NCBI RefSeq assembly: GCF_000067045.1
Contig: NC_010125.1
Location: 1,154,001-1,218,000 of the forward strand
Reading direction: 5' to 3'
Length of the DNA stretch: 64,000 bases
DNA from: Gluconacetobacter diazotrophicus PA1 5
GTDB taxonomy: Bacteria > Pseudomonadota > Alphaproteobacteria > Acetobacterales > Acetobacteraceae
Each line of letters starts with the position of its first letter. Positions within the stretch are counted from its first letter, which is position 1. Of the stretch, positions 1-9,693 are shown one piece after another. A program made the position numbers and the translations under genes. The notes beneath the pieces are model-generated. The model saw nothing but the letters and a program-made list of their open reading frames with translations. It made no database searches and was not told where the DNA came from.

Positions 1-1
1 C

Positions 2-64
2 GGCATCGTGCGCCTGCGCCACGATGTCGCCACCGAAGCCGCGCGAATCCTGCTGGCGACGTAA
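2..64 (+). CDS. 3' end of an unidentified gene (partial)
   Basis: The first bases read open in one frame to a TAA at 62-64, giving a 20-residue tail that ends ...AARILLAT. Its composition looks like a normal alphaproteobacterial C-terminus. The rest of the gene lies outside the window, so no function can be given. The next gene on this strand starts 94 bases further on. Confidence 0.35.
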   Translation, partial: GIVRLRHDVATEAARILLAT

Positions 65-158
65 CGGGCCCCGGTCACGCAGTGTTTTGCGCCCGCCCGG
101 CATCCCGCGACGACGCTGGCGCGTAACACCGCCATACCCGCCACGACGGAGATCCGGC

Positions 159-695
159 ATGGCCCCAGACACGGACACAGACACGGGCAAGGACGCACTG
201 CCGCCCCCGCCCGGCTTCATACCCATGCCTGAACCCTTTCCCGGCGGGTTCAACACCGCAAGCGGCGGCTTCCTGGTGGGGTTGGAAGCCGGTGAACTGA
301 TCGGGGGGTTTCGGGTCACGACCGCATTCTGCAACCGGGGCGGGATCTGCCACGGGGGCAAGCTGGCCACCGTCTGCGACGTCTATCTGGCACTGGCCGC
401 CCTGTTCCGCGAGGATCTGCGGACCGATTTCCTGCCTACCGTGTCGCTAGGGCTGGATTTCCTGACGCCGGTCGCGCACGGCGCCTGGGTCGAGCTGCGG
501 TCGGAAACATTGCGCATCACACGCAGCCTGGTCTTCGTCCAGGGCCTGGCAACCGTCGAGGGCACACCGGCCGTGCGCGCCAACGCAACCTACCACCGCA
601 CGCCGCAGCGCCCCGATGCCGTCCCCGATACCGGGGCGATGCTGCGCGCCCTGCTGGAGCATGCCATACCCACCCGGGGCGGGGTTACGCCGTAG
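159..695 (+). CDS. PaaI-family hotdog-fold thioesterase
   Basis: 178-residue single-domain protein, probably a cytoplasmic acyl-CoA thioesterase. The segment GGICHGGKLATVCD (about residues 61-74) is the hotdog helix with the HGG signature of PaaI/YbgC-type enzymes, and a second conserved strand (SLGLDFLTPV) follows. I chose the ATG at 159 because a purine-rich GACGGAGA lies just upstream and a longer reading from position 24 would add an arginine-rich, non-conserved tail. The first 30 residues are proline-rich. It overlaps the convergent acyltransferase gene by 11 bases at the stop codons. The substrate cannot be told from sequence. Confidence 0.75.
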   Translation: MAPDTDTDTGKDALPPPPGFIPMPEPFPGGFNTASGGFLVGLEAGELIGGFRVTTAFCNRGGICHGGKLATVCDVYLALAALFREDLRTDFLPTVSLGLDFLTPVAHGAWVELRSETLRITRSLVFVQGLATVEGTPAVRANATYHRTPQRPDAVPDTGAMLRALLEHAIPTRGGVTP

Positions 696-1953
696 GGCCC
701 GAGACCCGCAGCGCCGGCGCCCCTTCGACCGGCGCCCCCCCGGCCGGAACGACCGGAGCAGGACGCGTTTCCCGATTCATGAAGGGCCGTTCGACAAGGA
801 TATAATACGCCAGACCGGCGACCCATACCGAAGGAAACAGGATCATCGCATCCACGGCCCACCAGGGCACGACCGATGCCAGCGGCAGATGACGCAGAAC
901 CAGCCGCTCGATAGCCTCCATCAGCGGCACATGCACCAGATAGATCGAATAACACATCGTCCCGGTCAGGCAGATCCAGGAATTGGCGAAGATCCTCCGG
1001 CATCGTCCGCCATACATGGCACCCAGCATCACCAGGGCGCAGGCGACGATCGCAGCGGCCTCCAGCCCGCTATAGGGCACGGCCTGCCGCGCTTCGGCAT
1101 TGACCCGGGTAAATGCCAGCCCGACCAGCAGGAACAGGACGATGCCCACGGCAAAAACCAGGTCGAACCGGCGCGGGCTGGTCCGCATGGCGTGACCATA
1201 GGTCTGGACAAGGTCGGCGACAACGATTCCCATGACGAAATAAGGAAGATGTGCGAGGACGCCATAGCGGAACCGCCCGTCGAACGGGAACACGCTATGG
1301 ACGTATCCCAAAGCCGCGACATACAGCACCATGGCCGCCATCGTCGCCGCGATCCGCGACGGCCCCATGGCCCGGTAGATCCACATCATAAGGGGAAACA
1401 GCAGGTAAAACTGCACCTCGACCTCCAGCGACCACAGCGGAGGAATGAACATCGAGGACGCATTCCAGACGATTCCGTGAACATAGAACAGGCTGGCCAG
1501 GAAACTCTCGGTCGGAGAAATCACCCATGCATGGTTGGCGTGAACGAAATCCAGGAACACGGGAATGCTGAACAGGACAAGCGCGATGATGTAGGGCGGA
1601 TAGATCCTGTGAATACGGCGGTAGTAGAATTTGCCCAGTATGATCCGGCGATCGGGCTGGCTCAGGAACGGTTTTGCGATGATCAGGCCGCTGATCATGA
1701 AGAACAGGACGACCCCGATCTCGCCATGTGGCAGGAACCGGTACAGCGATCCCGTGTTCCGCCCGGTGGGATCGATCCAGTCGCCATGGCGCACCATCCG
1801 CAATCCCCCATGCCACAGCAGGACCGAAGCGACGGCCAGGCAGCGCAGCCCGTCGATCTGGGGGTTGTATTTCGTGTCGTCCTTCGGACGCCTGTACAGC
1901 GCCGGTATCGTGCCGATCAGCCGACCCAGGTTTGAAACGACTCTTTCGAACAT
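685..1953 (-). CDS. Acyltransferase 3 family membrane protein (OafA/YrhL type)
   Basis: 422-residue polytopic inner-membrane protein. The N-terminal motif QIDGLRCLAVASVLLWH (about 32-48) carries the Arg and His expected at the active site of acyltransferase-3 enzymes, and about ten hydrophobic helices follow. Family members move acetyl or other acyl groups onto O-antigen, exopolysaccharide or other surface sugars. It lies 45 bases downstream of a secreted GH16 glycosidase on the same strand, which suggests both act on an extracellular polysaccharide. The C-terminus is Pro/Ala-rich and probably not conserved. The acceptor is unknown. Confidence 0.85.
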   Translation of the reverse strand: MFERVVSNLGRLIGTIPALYRRPKDDTKYNPQIDGLRCLAVASVLLWHGGLRMVRHGDWIDPTGRNTGSLYRFLPHGEIGVVLFFMISGLIIAKPFLSQPDRRIILGKFYYRRIHRIYPPYIIALVLFSIPVFLDFVHANHAWVISPTESFLASLFYVHGIVWNASSMFIPPLWSLEVEVQFYLLFPLMMWIYRAMGPSRIAATMAAMVLYVAALGYVHSVFPFDGRFRYGVLAHLPYFVMGIVVADLVQTYGHAMRTSPRRFDLVFAVGIVLFLLVGLAFTRVNAEARQAVPYSGLEAAAIVACALVMLGAMYGGRCRRIFANSWICLTGTMCYSIYLVHVPLMEAIERLVLRHLPLASVVPWWAVDAMILFPSVWVAGLAYYILVERPFMNRETRPAPVVPAGGAPVEGAPALRVSGPTA

Positions 1954-1998
1954 CTTCTGCGTCCTTGAAACAAGACGGACCTGAAAACCTGGGTCGTC

Positions 1999-2862
1999 CT
2001 AATGCGCCTGTCCCACCAGGCAACGGGCGAACGCGGCGGGATCGGCGGCCGGATAGACGCGGGCGTAATCCACCTTCATGATGGCCGGATTCAGGGTCTT
2101 GTCGATCGGCCAGCCCGAACCGAGCGCCAGGTTGATCAGGAACATGAACGGCGACCGGTGTTCCGGCGGGGTCGGACTGCGCCAGATTTCCTTGCGATCG
2201 AGGTAGAAGGTGATCCATCGCGGCGTGACCAGCGTGCCGTAGGTATGGAAATCATCGACCAGGGAATGGGCCGGCACCTTGATGATCGTCCCGGCACCCC
2301 CGTCCGGCTGTGACGACCGCCCGTGCCAGACATGGACCGTGGTGTGAAACCCGTCGGTGAACTGGCCATAATATTCGATCGTGTCGATTTCGACGGTCGG
2401 CAGCATCCAGTCCTTCGGAGCCGATTCGTTCAGCCATGTCCCGACCCATGTGCCGGGGCCGGGCGGCAGTTTCATGCGGGTTTCGAAATATCCGTACATC
2501 GCCGTGAAGCCGTTGCCGGCCCCGTCCGCCGACGCCAGCAGGCCGGCCGTCCAGCGCCCGGCGGCATCCTTGCGCGCCGCGATCGACAGGATACCGTCAT
2601 GGACGGAAAAGGCGGAGCCCGGGCCGGGATCGGTAAACCGCGCATCCCCGAAATCCCCTCCCCACGGGGTATGGGTGATCCAGCGCGCCCCCCCCAATTG
2701 CCAGGCCGAGAGCCGGAGGTCATCGAACTCGTCATGAAAGACCGGCATCTCGCCGCAAAGCCGCAGACCGCCGGCCGAAGCGGCCCGGGCCGCCCCCCCG
2801 GCCATGACCAGGCAGACCAGACAGGCGATCACGAGAACATGAGATGGACGGAACCCGGTCAT
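1999..2862 (-). CDS. Secreted glycoside hydrolase family 16 protein
   Basis: 287-residue exported enzyme. A signal peptide (about 1-28, ending in AARA) is followed by a GH16 concanavalin-like domain. The catalytic motif E-I-D-T-I-E lies in VEIDTIEYYG, matching the GH16 ExDxxE pattern of lichenases and endo-glucanases with both catalytic glutamates and the helper aspartate present. Family members hydrolyse or transglycosylate beta-glucans and some bacterial exopolysaccharides. It is probably co-transcribed with the downstream acyltransferase, which fits trimming and acylation of a surface polysaccharide. The exact substrate is open. Confidence 0.85.
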   Translation of the reverse strand: MTGFRPSHVLVIACLVCLVMAGGAARAASAGGLRLCGEMPVFHDEFDDLRLSAWQLGGARWITHTPWGGDFGDARFTDPGPGSAFSVHDGILSIAARKDAAGRWTAGLLASADGAGNGFTAMYGYFETRMKLPPGPGTWVGTWLNESAPKDWMLPTVEIDTIEYYGQFTDGFHTTVHVWHGRSSQPDGGAGTIIKVPAHSLVDDFHTYGTLVTPRWITFYLDRKEIWRSPTPPEHRSPFMFLINLALGSGWPIDKTLNPAIMKVDYARVYPAADPAAFARCLVGQAH

Positions 2863-3017
2863 GACGCCCCTTTCGCTGCCCGCTTCAAGACACGCGCCGA
2901 CGACGACCCGAACGCGCCGCGCGGATGCTCCACGGGCCTAACCCTCCGAACCCCGCCCGGTTCCACCCCCACCCCGCCCCACCGAAACCCACACGAAAAA
3001 AAATGAACCGGAGGGGG

Positions 3018-3046
3018 TTGCCGTTTCCCCAGCACTCGGTTAAACA
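3018..3046 (+). promoter_or_regulatory. Likely sigma70-type promoter of tRNA-Arg
   Basis: TTGCCG at 3018-3023 and TAAACA at 3041-3046 are separated by 17 bases. The -10 ends 12 bases before the tRNA 5' end. Read by eye against the sigma70 consensus. Confidence 0.45.
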
Positions 3047-3058
3047 GCGCCCCAAGCG

Positions 3059-3135
3059 GCACCCGTAGCTCAATTGGATAGAGCACCAGACTACGAATCT
3101 GGGGGTTAGAGGTTCGAGTCCTTTCGGGTGCGCCA
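3059..3135 (+). tRNA. tRNA-Arg (anticodon ACG)
   Basis: 77-nt cloverleaf. The acceptor stem GCACCCG pairs with CGGGTGC, followed by discriminator G and an encoded CCA. The anticodon arm is CCAGA-CTACGAA-TCTGG, so the anticodon is ACG. The T-loop GGTTCGAGTCC is normal. The wobble A is expected to be edited to inosine to read CGU/CGC/CGA. Confidence 0.97.
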
Positions 3136-3297
3136 TTCTCCTTTTAAAGTTTTCCAAAATTAGCGGTTTCGGCCGGTAAGCGACTGTGTGCTTGCGGACT
3201 CGTATAGTCGCATGCCGCCCAGCCGGAATTACCGGACACACACGCCATCCTCGCGCTATCAGGGCCTGAAGATGGGCGGGGCATCCCACCCCGTTCT

Positions 3298-4605
3298 CTA
3301 CCCCCGGAACCGGCGTTGCAACTGGAAGAGGTGGACCGCCGGCCAGAAGCTGAGGATGGCGGCCACCAGCAGCGACATGCGCAGGGCGTTGATGCCGAAA
3401 TGCGGCGTCAGCATATCGCTGATCCAGCCGAAGAGCGGGGGGCCGAGCCCGATACCGATTGCGTTGGCGAGCAGCGCATACAGCCCCACCGCCGCCGCGC
3501 GGCGATGTGCCGGCACGATGCTCGGGATTGCTCCGTAGATCGGGCCGGTGCAAAAAGCCGAGATCGTCGCACTCAGCACCAGCATCGTCAGCGAGAGATC
3601 GAGCGAGTGCGTCAGCACCTGGACGATCTGGAAGGGCTGGGAGACGAGGTAGGCCCAGAAGACGAAGCGCATCGCGCCGCCGAAACCGGTGCGTCTTGCC
3701 ACCCGGTCGGCGATCGGTCCGCCGATGAAGGTCCCGACGACGCTCGCGATTCCGATCCCGAGGCCGAACCACGTACCGGCCTGCCCCGCCGTCAGGCCGA
3801 AGGACCGCATATAGAAGGAAACGCCCCACAAGGTGACGCCGTAGCTCACGACCTGGCTGGTGACACCGTAGAGGAGCAGGTCGCGCAACGGCCGGTTGGC
3901 GAACAACGCGAGCCACGATTCCCCGTCCTGGGCCGCCCGCGGTATCCGCGGCTCGCGGACGAACAGCAGCATCAGGATCGCGACCGGAACCCCTGCAAGC
4001 CCGACGGCCGCGAAGGTCGCGCGCCAGCCGATATGCTCGACCAGATAGCCACCACCCGCCAGCCCGATGATATAGCCAAGATAGGACACGCCGTAGGAGA
4101 TCGCGAACGACGTGCTGCGCTTCGCGGGGGTCGAATACGCCGCATTCAGGGCTGCGGAGGAGGGCGAGAACGCCGCCTGCCCCAGTCCCACGCAGACGCG
4201 GGTGGTCGCCATGGCGGCGATTCCATGCGTGCGTCCCATCAGGGCGGTGGCGACACTCCATAGTGCAATGCCGATCGACGCCATGCGCGCGGCGAAGCCG
4301 CGATCGGAGATCAGGGCGAAGGGCAGGATCATCACGCCGTAGAGCAGCGCGAAGGCGGTCCCGCCCAGCAGGCCGACCGTCGCGTCCGAGAGATGAAGGT
4401 CGTGCTTGATCGCGTCGTTGGCGGTCGAGAAGACGAACCGGTCGATGAAGTCGAGCATGCCTGCCACGCCGAGCAGCAGGGTGACGGTGAGCGACCAGCC
4501 CCGCGCGGGAGGAACGTCGGAATGCGCCTCGGGGCCGGTTGCATTCATACCCTGCGGCCCATCGCCCACATGCTCCGAGCCTGAGGGAACGGGTCTCAGG
4601 TCCAT
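3298..4605 (-). CDS. MFS transporter
   Basis: 435-residue major facilitator with twelve predicted helices. Family signs are the Asp/Arg pair in the first helix (MLDFIDRFVFS, about 49-59) and the loop DRGFAARMASIG between helices 2 and 3. The layout resembles the Spinster-like and aromatic-acid groups of MFS, but the substrate is not recognisable. The start is uncertain: the ATG at 4605 gives a 19-residue lead before a second Met at 4548. Neither has a strong ribosome binding site. The gene stands alone, downstream of a divergent tRNA. Confidence 0.8.
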   Translation of the reverse strand: MDLRPVPSGSEHVGDGPQGMNATGPEAHSDVPPARGWSLTVTLLLGVAGMLDFIDRFVFSTANDAIKHDLHLSDATVGLLGGTAFALLYGVMILPFALISDRGFAARMASIGIALWSVATALMGRTHGIAAMATTRVCVGLGQAAFSPSSAALNAAYSTPAKRSTSFAISYGVSYLGYIIGLAGGGYLVEHIGWRATFAAVGLAGVPVAILMLLFVREPRIPRAAQDGESWLALFANRPLRDLLLYGVTSQVVSYGVTLWGVSFYMRSFGLTAGQAGTWFGLGIGIASVVGTFIGGPIADRVARRTGFGGAMRFVFWAYLVSQPFQIVQVLTHSLDLSLTMLVLSATISAFCTGPIYGAIPSIVPAHRRAAAVGLYALLANAIGIGLGPPLFGWISDMLTPHFGINALRMSLLVAAILSFWPAVHLFQLQRRFRG

Positions 4606-4865
4606 CGTTCGGACGGCCTGCGGTTATTCGATGTCATGATCGCCTCCATCTTGGTGCATGGCTGGAATCAGTAGATTCGCACAAGATGCCACTCACCTGC
4701 TACGGGCGACCGGAGCCCGCCTGGCGTCCCGGACATTCAGCCATGACGGGCCTTCGTTCATGCCGACGTAGGTCAGCAGAACATCCGGCCTGTCCGGCCG
4801 TCGGTGGGACGCCGACGGGATGGGGACAACCGGCAACCGTAAAAATCGGTCACCGGACCGGCAGA

Positions 4866-7313
4866 TCAGAAATCCACGCTCGCCGTGCCGCCGACGAAGA
4901 ACGGCGCTGCGACGTCGAAGGACGTACTGGCCCCGGCAATCTTCGTTCCATAGACACCCGTGGTCGGCAGGGCGTTGGCAGACGTACCATGGACGAAGCC
5001 CAGATAATGATTGTTCGTGATGTTCTGCAGGTTGAGCCGCAAGGTCGGCGCCTTGAGCGGACCGACATCCTTGAAGCGGTAGCCCGCATTCACATCCATC
5101 GTCAGGTAGTCCGGAATGGACTGGTCGTTATTGAAGGTGGAATACTGCCTGGCGACGTATTTCAAGCCGAAACCGCCGAACAGGTGACCGTCATCATAAT
5201 CCAGGTGGAAAGCGAGCTGATATTTCGGTGTCTGGGGCGCGAACTTGCCCTTGCTGAACACATAGTCGCCATTTCCGGCACCCACGTTGCTGTCCGTCCG
5301 CGCATTGACATATTCAGCCGAGAAATAGGGACGGAGATGATAGAGGATCGGCCGCGTCCCGACTTCAAAATCGACGCCGTCGGCATGGGAGCCGCCACCG
5401 TTGATGCTGCGCGTATAAATGGCGCCGCTCGGGTCGATGAGCGTCTGCGTATACAGCCGATTGGTGAAGTTATAATGGAAATAACTGAGCGTGCTGTTGA
5501 GGAGCGGCCCCTGATAGCGCCAGCCGAATTCCTCCGAGATCGAAATTTCCGGCTTGGTGTCGGCATTGGCCTTCGCGGTGTAACCGACGCCCTGCTTGTA
5601 GGTTCCGGAATCGTACAGCGACGTGTTCATCGGAATACGGAAATTGGTTGTTGAGGACGCGAAGAGCTGGTTTTCGTCGTTGATCTTGTAGCGGATGGAT
5701 ACGGCCGGCAGCGGCTCCTGCCACGACCCATGGATATAAGGACCGGTCGACGTGTCCGGCAGGAAATTATGCCCGTCACGGTCGACGACGGCATATTTGA
5801 GCCCGCCTTCGATCGTCAGCCGGCCGTGCAGCAGCGACAGGCTGTCATCGATGAACATCGTATGGATGCGGGTCTGCGTCAGCGTGTCGCGGTACTCGGC
5901 CGTCATCCCGTTCGAGAGAACCATGTTGGGCCCGCCGCCATATTCGTCGTAGGGCTGGCCGGTCGCCATGTTGACCAGACTGTAGGGGCCGGTCTGCAAC
6001 TGCTTCGAATATTCGAACCAGTACCCCACCGTCAGGCGGTTGATCCCGGTATGCAGGCTGAGCTTGGTAACGGCGCCCGGACGATAGGTCTGGGTATTGG
6101 AAGGGTTATAGAGCAGCATCGATTTGGTATTGGACGCATTATAAGGCCCGATGGAGCCCGTCAGGCTCTGCGCGCCCCACTGCTGGCTCGTAAGGCTCTC
6201 GTTGTACGCACCGCCGCCGTTCCCGTTGCCGTACCAGAAATACGGCGTTTCGGTCAGCGTCAGGTTGTCCGTCAGCGTGAAGGTCGAAGGCGCGCTGGCA
6301 TAGATATTGGTGAACGGATTGCGATGCAGTTGGTAGTAGTTCGCATCCGGCGCCTTCGGATTCCATTTCGCGTCATAGGTGTAGTAGGCGCCGTATTTCT
6401 TCCAGTTTGCCAGTGACATCGACGGGAACAGGGTGCTCTCGCTCTGGTTCCCGATCAGCGAGAAGGAAATCACGTTTCCATTGCCCCAGGCATTCACCCA
6501 TTTGGTTTCGCCATGGAGCTTGGACTGATCGCCCGGGCCACGCCAGGAATGTTCGTCGGCGGCGGAGAAGGACACGAAGCCCTTGAGATTGGTGTTGCCG
6601 ATGAACCCGGTATTGACGCGGCCGAAAATCCGCCTGGAATTGTAATTGCCGTAGGTTCCATCCACGGTGCCGCCGAAATGGTCGGTGGGGTCGATAAGAT
6701 ACATATCGACCGCGCCGCCGGTGGCGCTGATGTGCGGACTGTCGAGGTCGGCCGAACCCTGTTCGACATTGATCATGCGCAGGTTTTCGGAATCCACGAT
6801 TTCCTGCGGATAGACGGCATAGTTGCCGATATCGTTGATCGGAAAGCCTTCCAGCGTGAAACCGATCTGGCTCTGGTTGAGCCCGCGCATCGTCATTTCG
6901 CCGCCATTGATGCCCAGCGGATCGACCGACGTCGTATTCACGCCCGGCAGATACTGGATGAGCTGCATCGGGTTCAGGCCCGGCGTCTGCTTCGCGATGA
7001 ACTCGGCCGTGACCGTGGAACGGGACTTCGCCGCATCCTCGTGGGTCATCATGCCGCCGCCCACGGCGGTATGGCGCGAACCATGCACCTCCACGACTTC
7101 GCCCCGGGCGTCCGTCGGCGCCGTCGCCCCCATCATCGAAGGCGCGTCATTATTGTCCGATGGAGCCTTCCCGGGATGGGACGGGGACTTGGACTGAGCG
7201 CCAGCGGTGGGCGCAACACTCGACACCACGGCCGGTGCCCCCGTTTGCGCCAGGGCATGGGAAGTCAGGATAGTCGAACAACAAAAGAAAGCCCAGAGCG
7301 AGCGACAACGCAT
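4866..7313 (-). CDS. TonB-dependent outer-membrane receptor
   Basis: 815-residue outer-membrane transporter. It has a signal peptide (about 1-22, ending ALAQ), a low-complexity linker, a plug domain (about 85-210, with LIQYLPGVNTTSVDP and MTMRGLNQSQIGFTLEG) and a 22-strand barrel ending in the aromatic C-terminal residue of BamA substrates (...TASVDF). The start is supported by AGGGG upstream of the ATG. Such receptors import siderophores, cobalamin, sugars or other large ligands using TonB energy. The ligand is unknown. It is divergent from an exported nuclease and phosphoesterase, which hints at nutrient scavenging. Confidence 0.92.
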   Translation of the reverse strand: MRCRSLWAFFCCSTILTSHALAQTGAPAVVSSVAPTAGAQSKSPSHPGKAPSDNNDAPSMMGATAPTDARGEVVEVHGSRHTAVGGGMMTHEDAAKSRSTVTAEFIAKQTPGLNPMQLIQYLPGVNTTSVDPLGINGGEMTMRGLNQSQIGFTLEGFPINDIGNYAVYPQEIVDSENLRMINVEQGSADLDSPHISATGGAVDMYLIDPTDHFGGTVDGTYGNYNSRRIFGRVNTGFIGNTNLKGFVSFSAADEHSWRGPGDQSKLHGETKWVNAWGNGNVISFSLIGNQSESTLFPSMSLANWKKYGAYYTYDAKWNPKAPDANYYQLHRNPFTNIYASAPSTFTLTDNLTLTETPYFWYGNGNGGGAYNESLTSQQWGAQSLTGSIGPYNASNTKSMLLYNPSNTQTYRPGAVTKLSLHTGINRLTVGYWFEYSKQLQTGPYSLVNMATGQPYDEYGGGPNMVLSNGMTAEYRDTLTQTRIHTMFIDDSLSLLHGRLTIEGGLKYAVVDRDGHNFLPDTSTGPYIHGSWQEPLPAVSIRYKINDENQLFASSTTNFRIPMNTSLYDSGTYKQGVGYTAKANADTKPEISISEEFGWRYQGPLLNSTLSYFHYNFTNRLYTQTLIDPSGAIYTRSINGGGSHADGVDFEVGTRPILYHLRPYFSAEYVNARTDSNVGAGNGDYVFSKGKFAPQTPKYQLAFHLDYDDGHLFGGFGLKYVARQYSTFNNDQSIPDYLTMDVNAGYRFKDVGPLKAPTLRLNLQNITNNHYLGFVHGTSANALPTTGVYGTKIAGASTSFDVAAPFFVGGTASVDF

Positions 7314-7620
7314 GGAATATCCCCTATTCCGTGTGGCCTTATTTCAAAACATTTCTGTAAGACGACCCCCCGAGGCCGGTCTGCGTGACCATCTATTAAA
7401 AATTGTTTCGATTTGCACCATTCCGAATCGCAGTTTCATTTAATCTTCACAAAACCGCGATTCAGCGCCCACCGGCGCGGGCAAGGCCCCCGGCCTTTTG
7501 CGAATTTGCGACCGTCCCGGAAAAAAGGAGTGGCCTCGGCACGGCCCGGCCTCTAACTAGAGCCTGCTTGAGAGTGCGGCACTCCAGGCCATCAATGGGA
7601 AAATCGAAGGAAAAATCGGC
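7314..7620. other. Divergent intergenic region, receptor/nuclease
   Basis: 307 bases without a gene between two divergent start codons. The middle (about 7385-7460) is AT-rich and probably holds both promoters. A short hairpin, AAGGCC-CCC-GGCCTT, lies at 7483-7497. The AAGGA before 7621 is the nuclease ribosome binding site. I could not identify a clear Pho box or Fur box by eye. Confidence 0.5.
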
Positions 7621-8544
7621 ATGTCACACGATTCGCGCTTCCGGCGCGGCATGACGCGTCTGCTCGCCGTGGGTCTGCTGGCGCTGGCCGGTACGCTGCC
7701 GGACCATGCCGCCCGCGCCTGGGGGCGGGAAGGCCACGCGATCGTCGCCGATCTGGCCTGGGATTATCTGTCGCCGGATACCCGGCAGAAGGTCACGGCC
7801 ATCCTGGCACAGGACCATGACACATTGACGGCGCCCGACCTGGCGGCCCGTGCGAGCTGGGCCGATGCGTGGCGCGCCGCCGGTCACAAGGAAACCGGTT
7901 CCTGGCATTTCGTCGACCTGGAAATCGACCGGCCCGATCTGGCGCAGGCGTGCTACGGATTTCCTTCCGCCCAGCCGGCCAGCACCGGACCGGCCCAGGA
8001 TTGCGTCGTCAACAAGCTTCAAGAGTTCACCCGCGAACTGGCCGATCCCGCCACAACCCCGGCTGAACGGGTGCTGGCGTTGAAATATGTGGTGCATTTC
8101 GTTGGCGACATTCATCAGCCGCTGCATGCGGCCGACCGGCACGACAAGGGCGGCAACTGCGTGCGCCTGGCGATGGGCGGCCCGCGCACCGTCAATCTGC
8201 ACAGCTACTGGGATTCGGTGACCGTCAGCGAAATCGACCCGGACGCACGCCATTTCGCCGACACGCTGTTTTCGCGAATCACGGTCGCGCAGAAGAACGA
8301 ATGGTCGCAGGGTGACGCGCGGCAATGGGCCGAGGAGAGCTTCAGCCTGGCACGAGACGTCGCCTATCACCTGGACGCACCGAGCGGATGCGATCCCGAC
8401 GCGGCGCCGGTATCGCTGCCGCCGGGCTATGACGCCGCCGCGCGCGACACCGCGACGCTGCAACTGGAAAAGGCCGGGGTGCGCCTGGCCTGGGTCCTGA
8501 ACCGATCGCTGGCGGATCTGAAACTGCCGTCTCCGACAATGTGA
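7621..8544 (+). CDS. S1/P1-type zinc nuclease (exported)
   Basis: 307 residues. The signal peptide ends ...AARA and the mature protein begins WGREGH, the arrangement in S1/P1 nucleases where the N-terminal Trp and a nearby His bind zinc. Other zinc-ligand motifs are visible: HFVGDIHQPLHAADRHDKGGN (about 160-180) and NLHSYWDSV. These enzymes cut single-stranded DNA and RNA and can remove 3'-phosphates, here in the periplasm or outside the cell. The ribosome binding site AAGGA is well placed. A second ATG at codon 11 would give a shorter signal peptide. It is followed by a phosphoesterase. Confidence 0.9.
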   Translation: MSHDSRFRRGMTRLLAVGLLALAGTLPDHAARAWGREGHAIVADLAWDYLSPDTRQKVTAILAQDHDTLTAPDLAARASWADAWRAAGHKETGSWHFVDLEIDRPDLAQACYGFPSAQPASTGPAQDCVVNKLQEFTRELADPATTPAERVLALKYVVHFVGDIHQPLHAADRHDKGGNCVRLAMGGPRTVNLHSYWDSVTVSEIDPDARHFADTLFSRITVAQKNEWSQGDARQWAEESFSLARDVAYHLDAPSGCDPDAAPVSLPPGYDAAARDTATLQLEKAGVRLAWVLNRSLADLKLPSPTM

Positions 8545-8633
8545 AACATTTATGAAACCGTTGAATCTTTACAAAAATATCCGCAGTTTTCTTTCTGGCC
8601 GGTGATCCATGCCTGATACGGGGTACGCTGTTC

Positions 8634-9575
8634 ATGCTTCACGTTAACCGACGTTCCTTTCTCACGCTGGGTGCAGGCCTGGCGCTGACGGGCACGGGTG
8701 GCGCGTTCGCGTCGGTGCCCAGCCGCCCGCCGCTGCGCGCGCATGAACCGTTCACCTTCCTGTTCATCACCGACACGCACCTCCAGCCGGAATTGAACGC
8801 GAACAGCGGGTGCCACATGGCGTTTGCCAAGGCCCGGTCGGTGCCGGCGGATTTCGCGATCCAGGGCGGCGATCACGTCTTCGACGCGCTGGGCGTCAAT
8901 GCCGGGCGCGCCACGATGCTGATGGATCTCTACAAGCGCACGGCGGACGACCTGACGCTGCCGGTCCATCACACGATCGGCAATCACGACTGCTTCGGGG
9001 TCTATACCCAGAGCGGCGCGCGGCCGACCGATCCGCTATATGGCAAGAAATATTTCGAGGACAGTTTCGGCCGCCTCTATTATGCGTTCGACCACAAGGG
9101 TGTCCACGTGGTGGTCCTGGATTCGATCGGAATCACGGCCGATCGCGCCTACGAGGGACGGATCGACGCGGTCCAGCTTGCATGGCTGGCAAAGGATCTG
9201 GCCGCGCAGCCCGAGGGTACGCCCATCATCGTGGTCACACATATCCCCCTCGTCACCGCTGTCGAGGACTACGCGGCCCCGCCGGCCAGACCGGCCGCCC
9301 ATAACGGCCTGAGCGTCGTCAACGCCTACGAGGTTCTGCCGCTGTTCGATCGGTACAACGTCATCGGCGTGTTCCAGGGCCATACGCATATCCTGGAGCG
9401 GATCGACTGGCATGGTGTGCCCTACATCACCGGCGGGGCCGTCAGCGGCAATTGGTGGCACGGAACGCGCTACGGCACCCCGGAAGGGTTCATGGTGGTG
9501 GACGTCGCGAACGGAACCGTGAAAACCCGCTATGAGACATATGGTTTCCAGACCATATCCCCCCAGAATACCTGA
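8634..9575 (+). CDS. Tat-exported metallophosphoesterase
   Basis: 313-residue calcineurin-like phosphoesterase. The N-terminus NRRSFLTLG followed by a hydrophobic stretch is a twin-arginine signal. All metal-binding blocks are present in order: FITDTHL (D,H), GGDH (D), GNHD (N,H), VVTHIPL (H) and GHTH (H,H). The protein should be a folded, metal-loaded phosphatase or phosphodiesterase in the periplasm. It lies 89 bases after the S1/P1 nuclease on the same strand, so the two could act in sequence on extracellular nucleic acids. The substrate is an inference from context. Confidence 0.88.
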   Translation: MLHVNRRSFLTLGAGLALTGTGGAFASVPSRPPLRAHEPFTFLFITDTHLQPELNANSGCHMAFAKARSVPADFAIQGGDHVFDALGVNAGRATMLMDLYKRTADDLTLPVHHTIGNHDCFGVYTQSGARPTDPLYGKKYFEDSFGRLYYAFDHKGVHVVVLDSIGITADRAYEGRIDAVQLAWLAKDLAAQPEGTPIIVVTHIPLVTAVEDYAAPPARPAAHNGLSVVNAYEVLPLFDRYNVIGVFQGHTHILERIDWHGVPYITGGAVSGNWWHGTRYGTPEGFMVVDVANGTVKTRYETYGFQTISPQNT

Positions 9576-9693
9576 CGGAGACCAGTTCCGCGTGCCGGCG
9601 GGAACCCAGGACGCATAAAATCCCCGCCCTGTCCCCCTTGGCCGCGTGGACACATCCGGGTACTGATCGACCGGATCATCCTTGGCGGCCTGA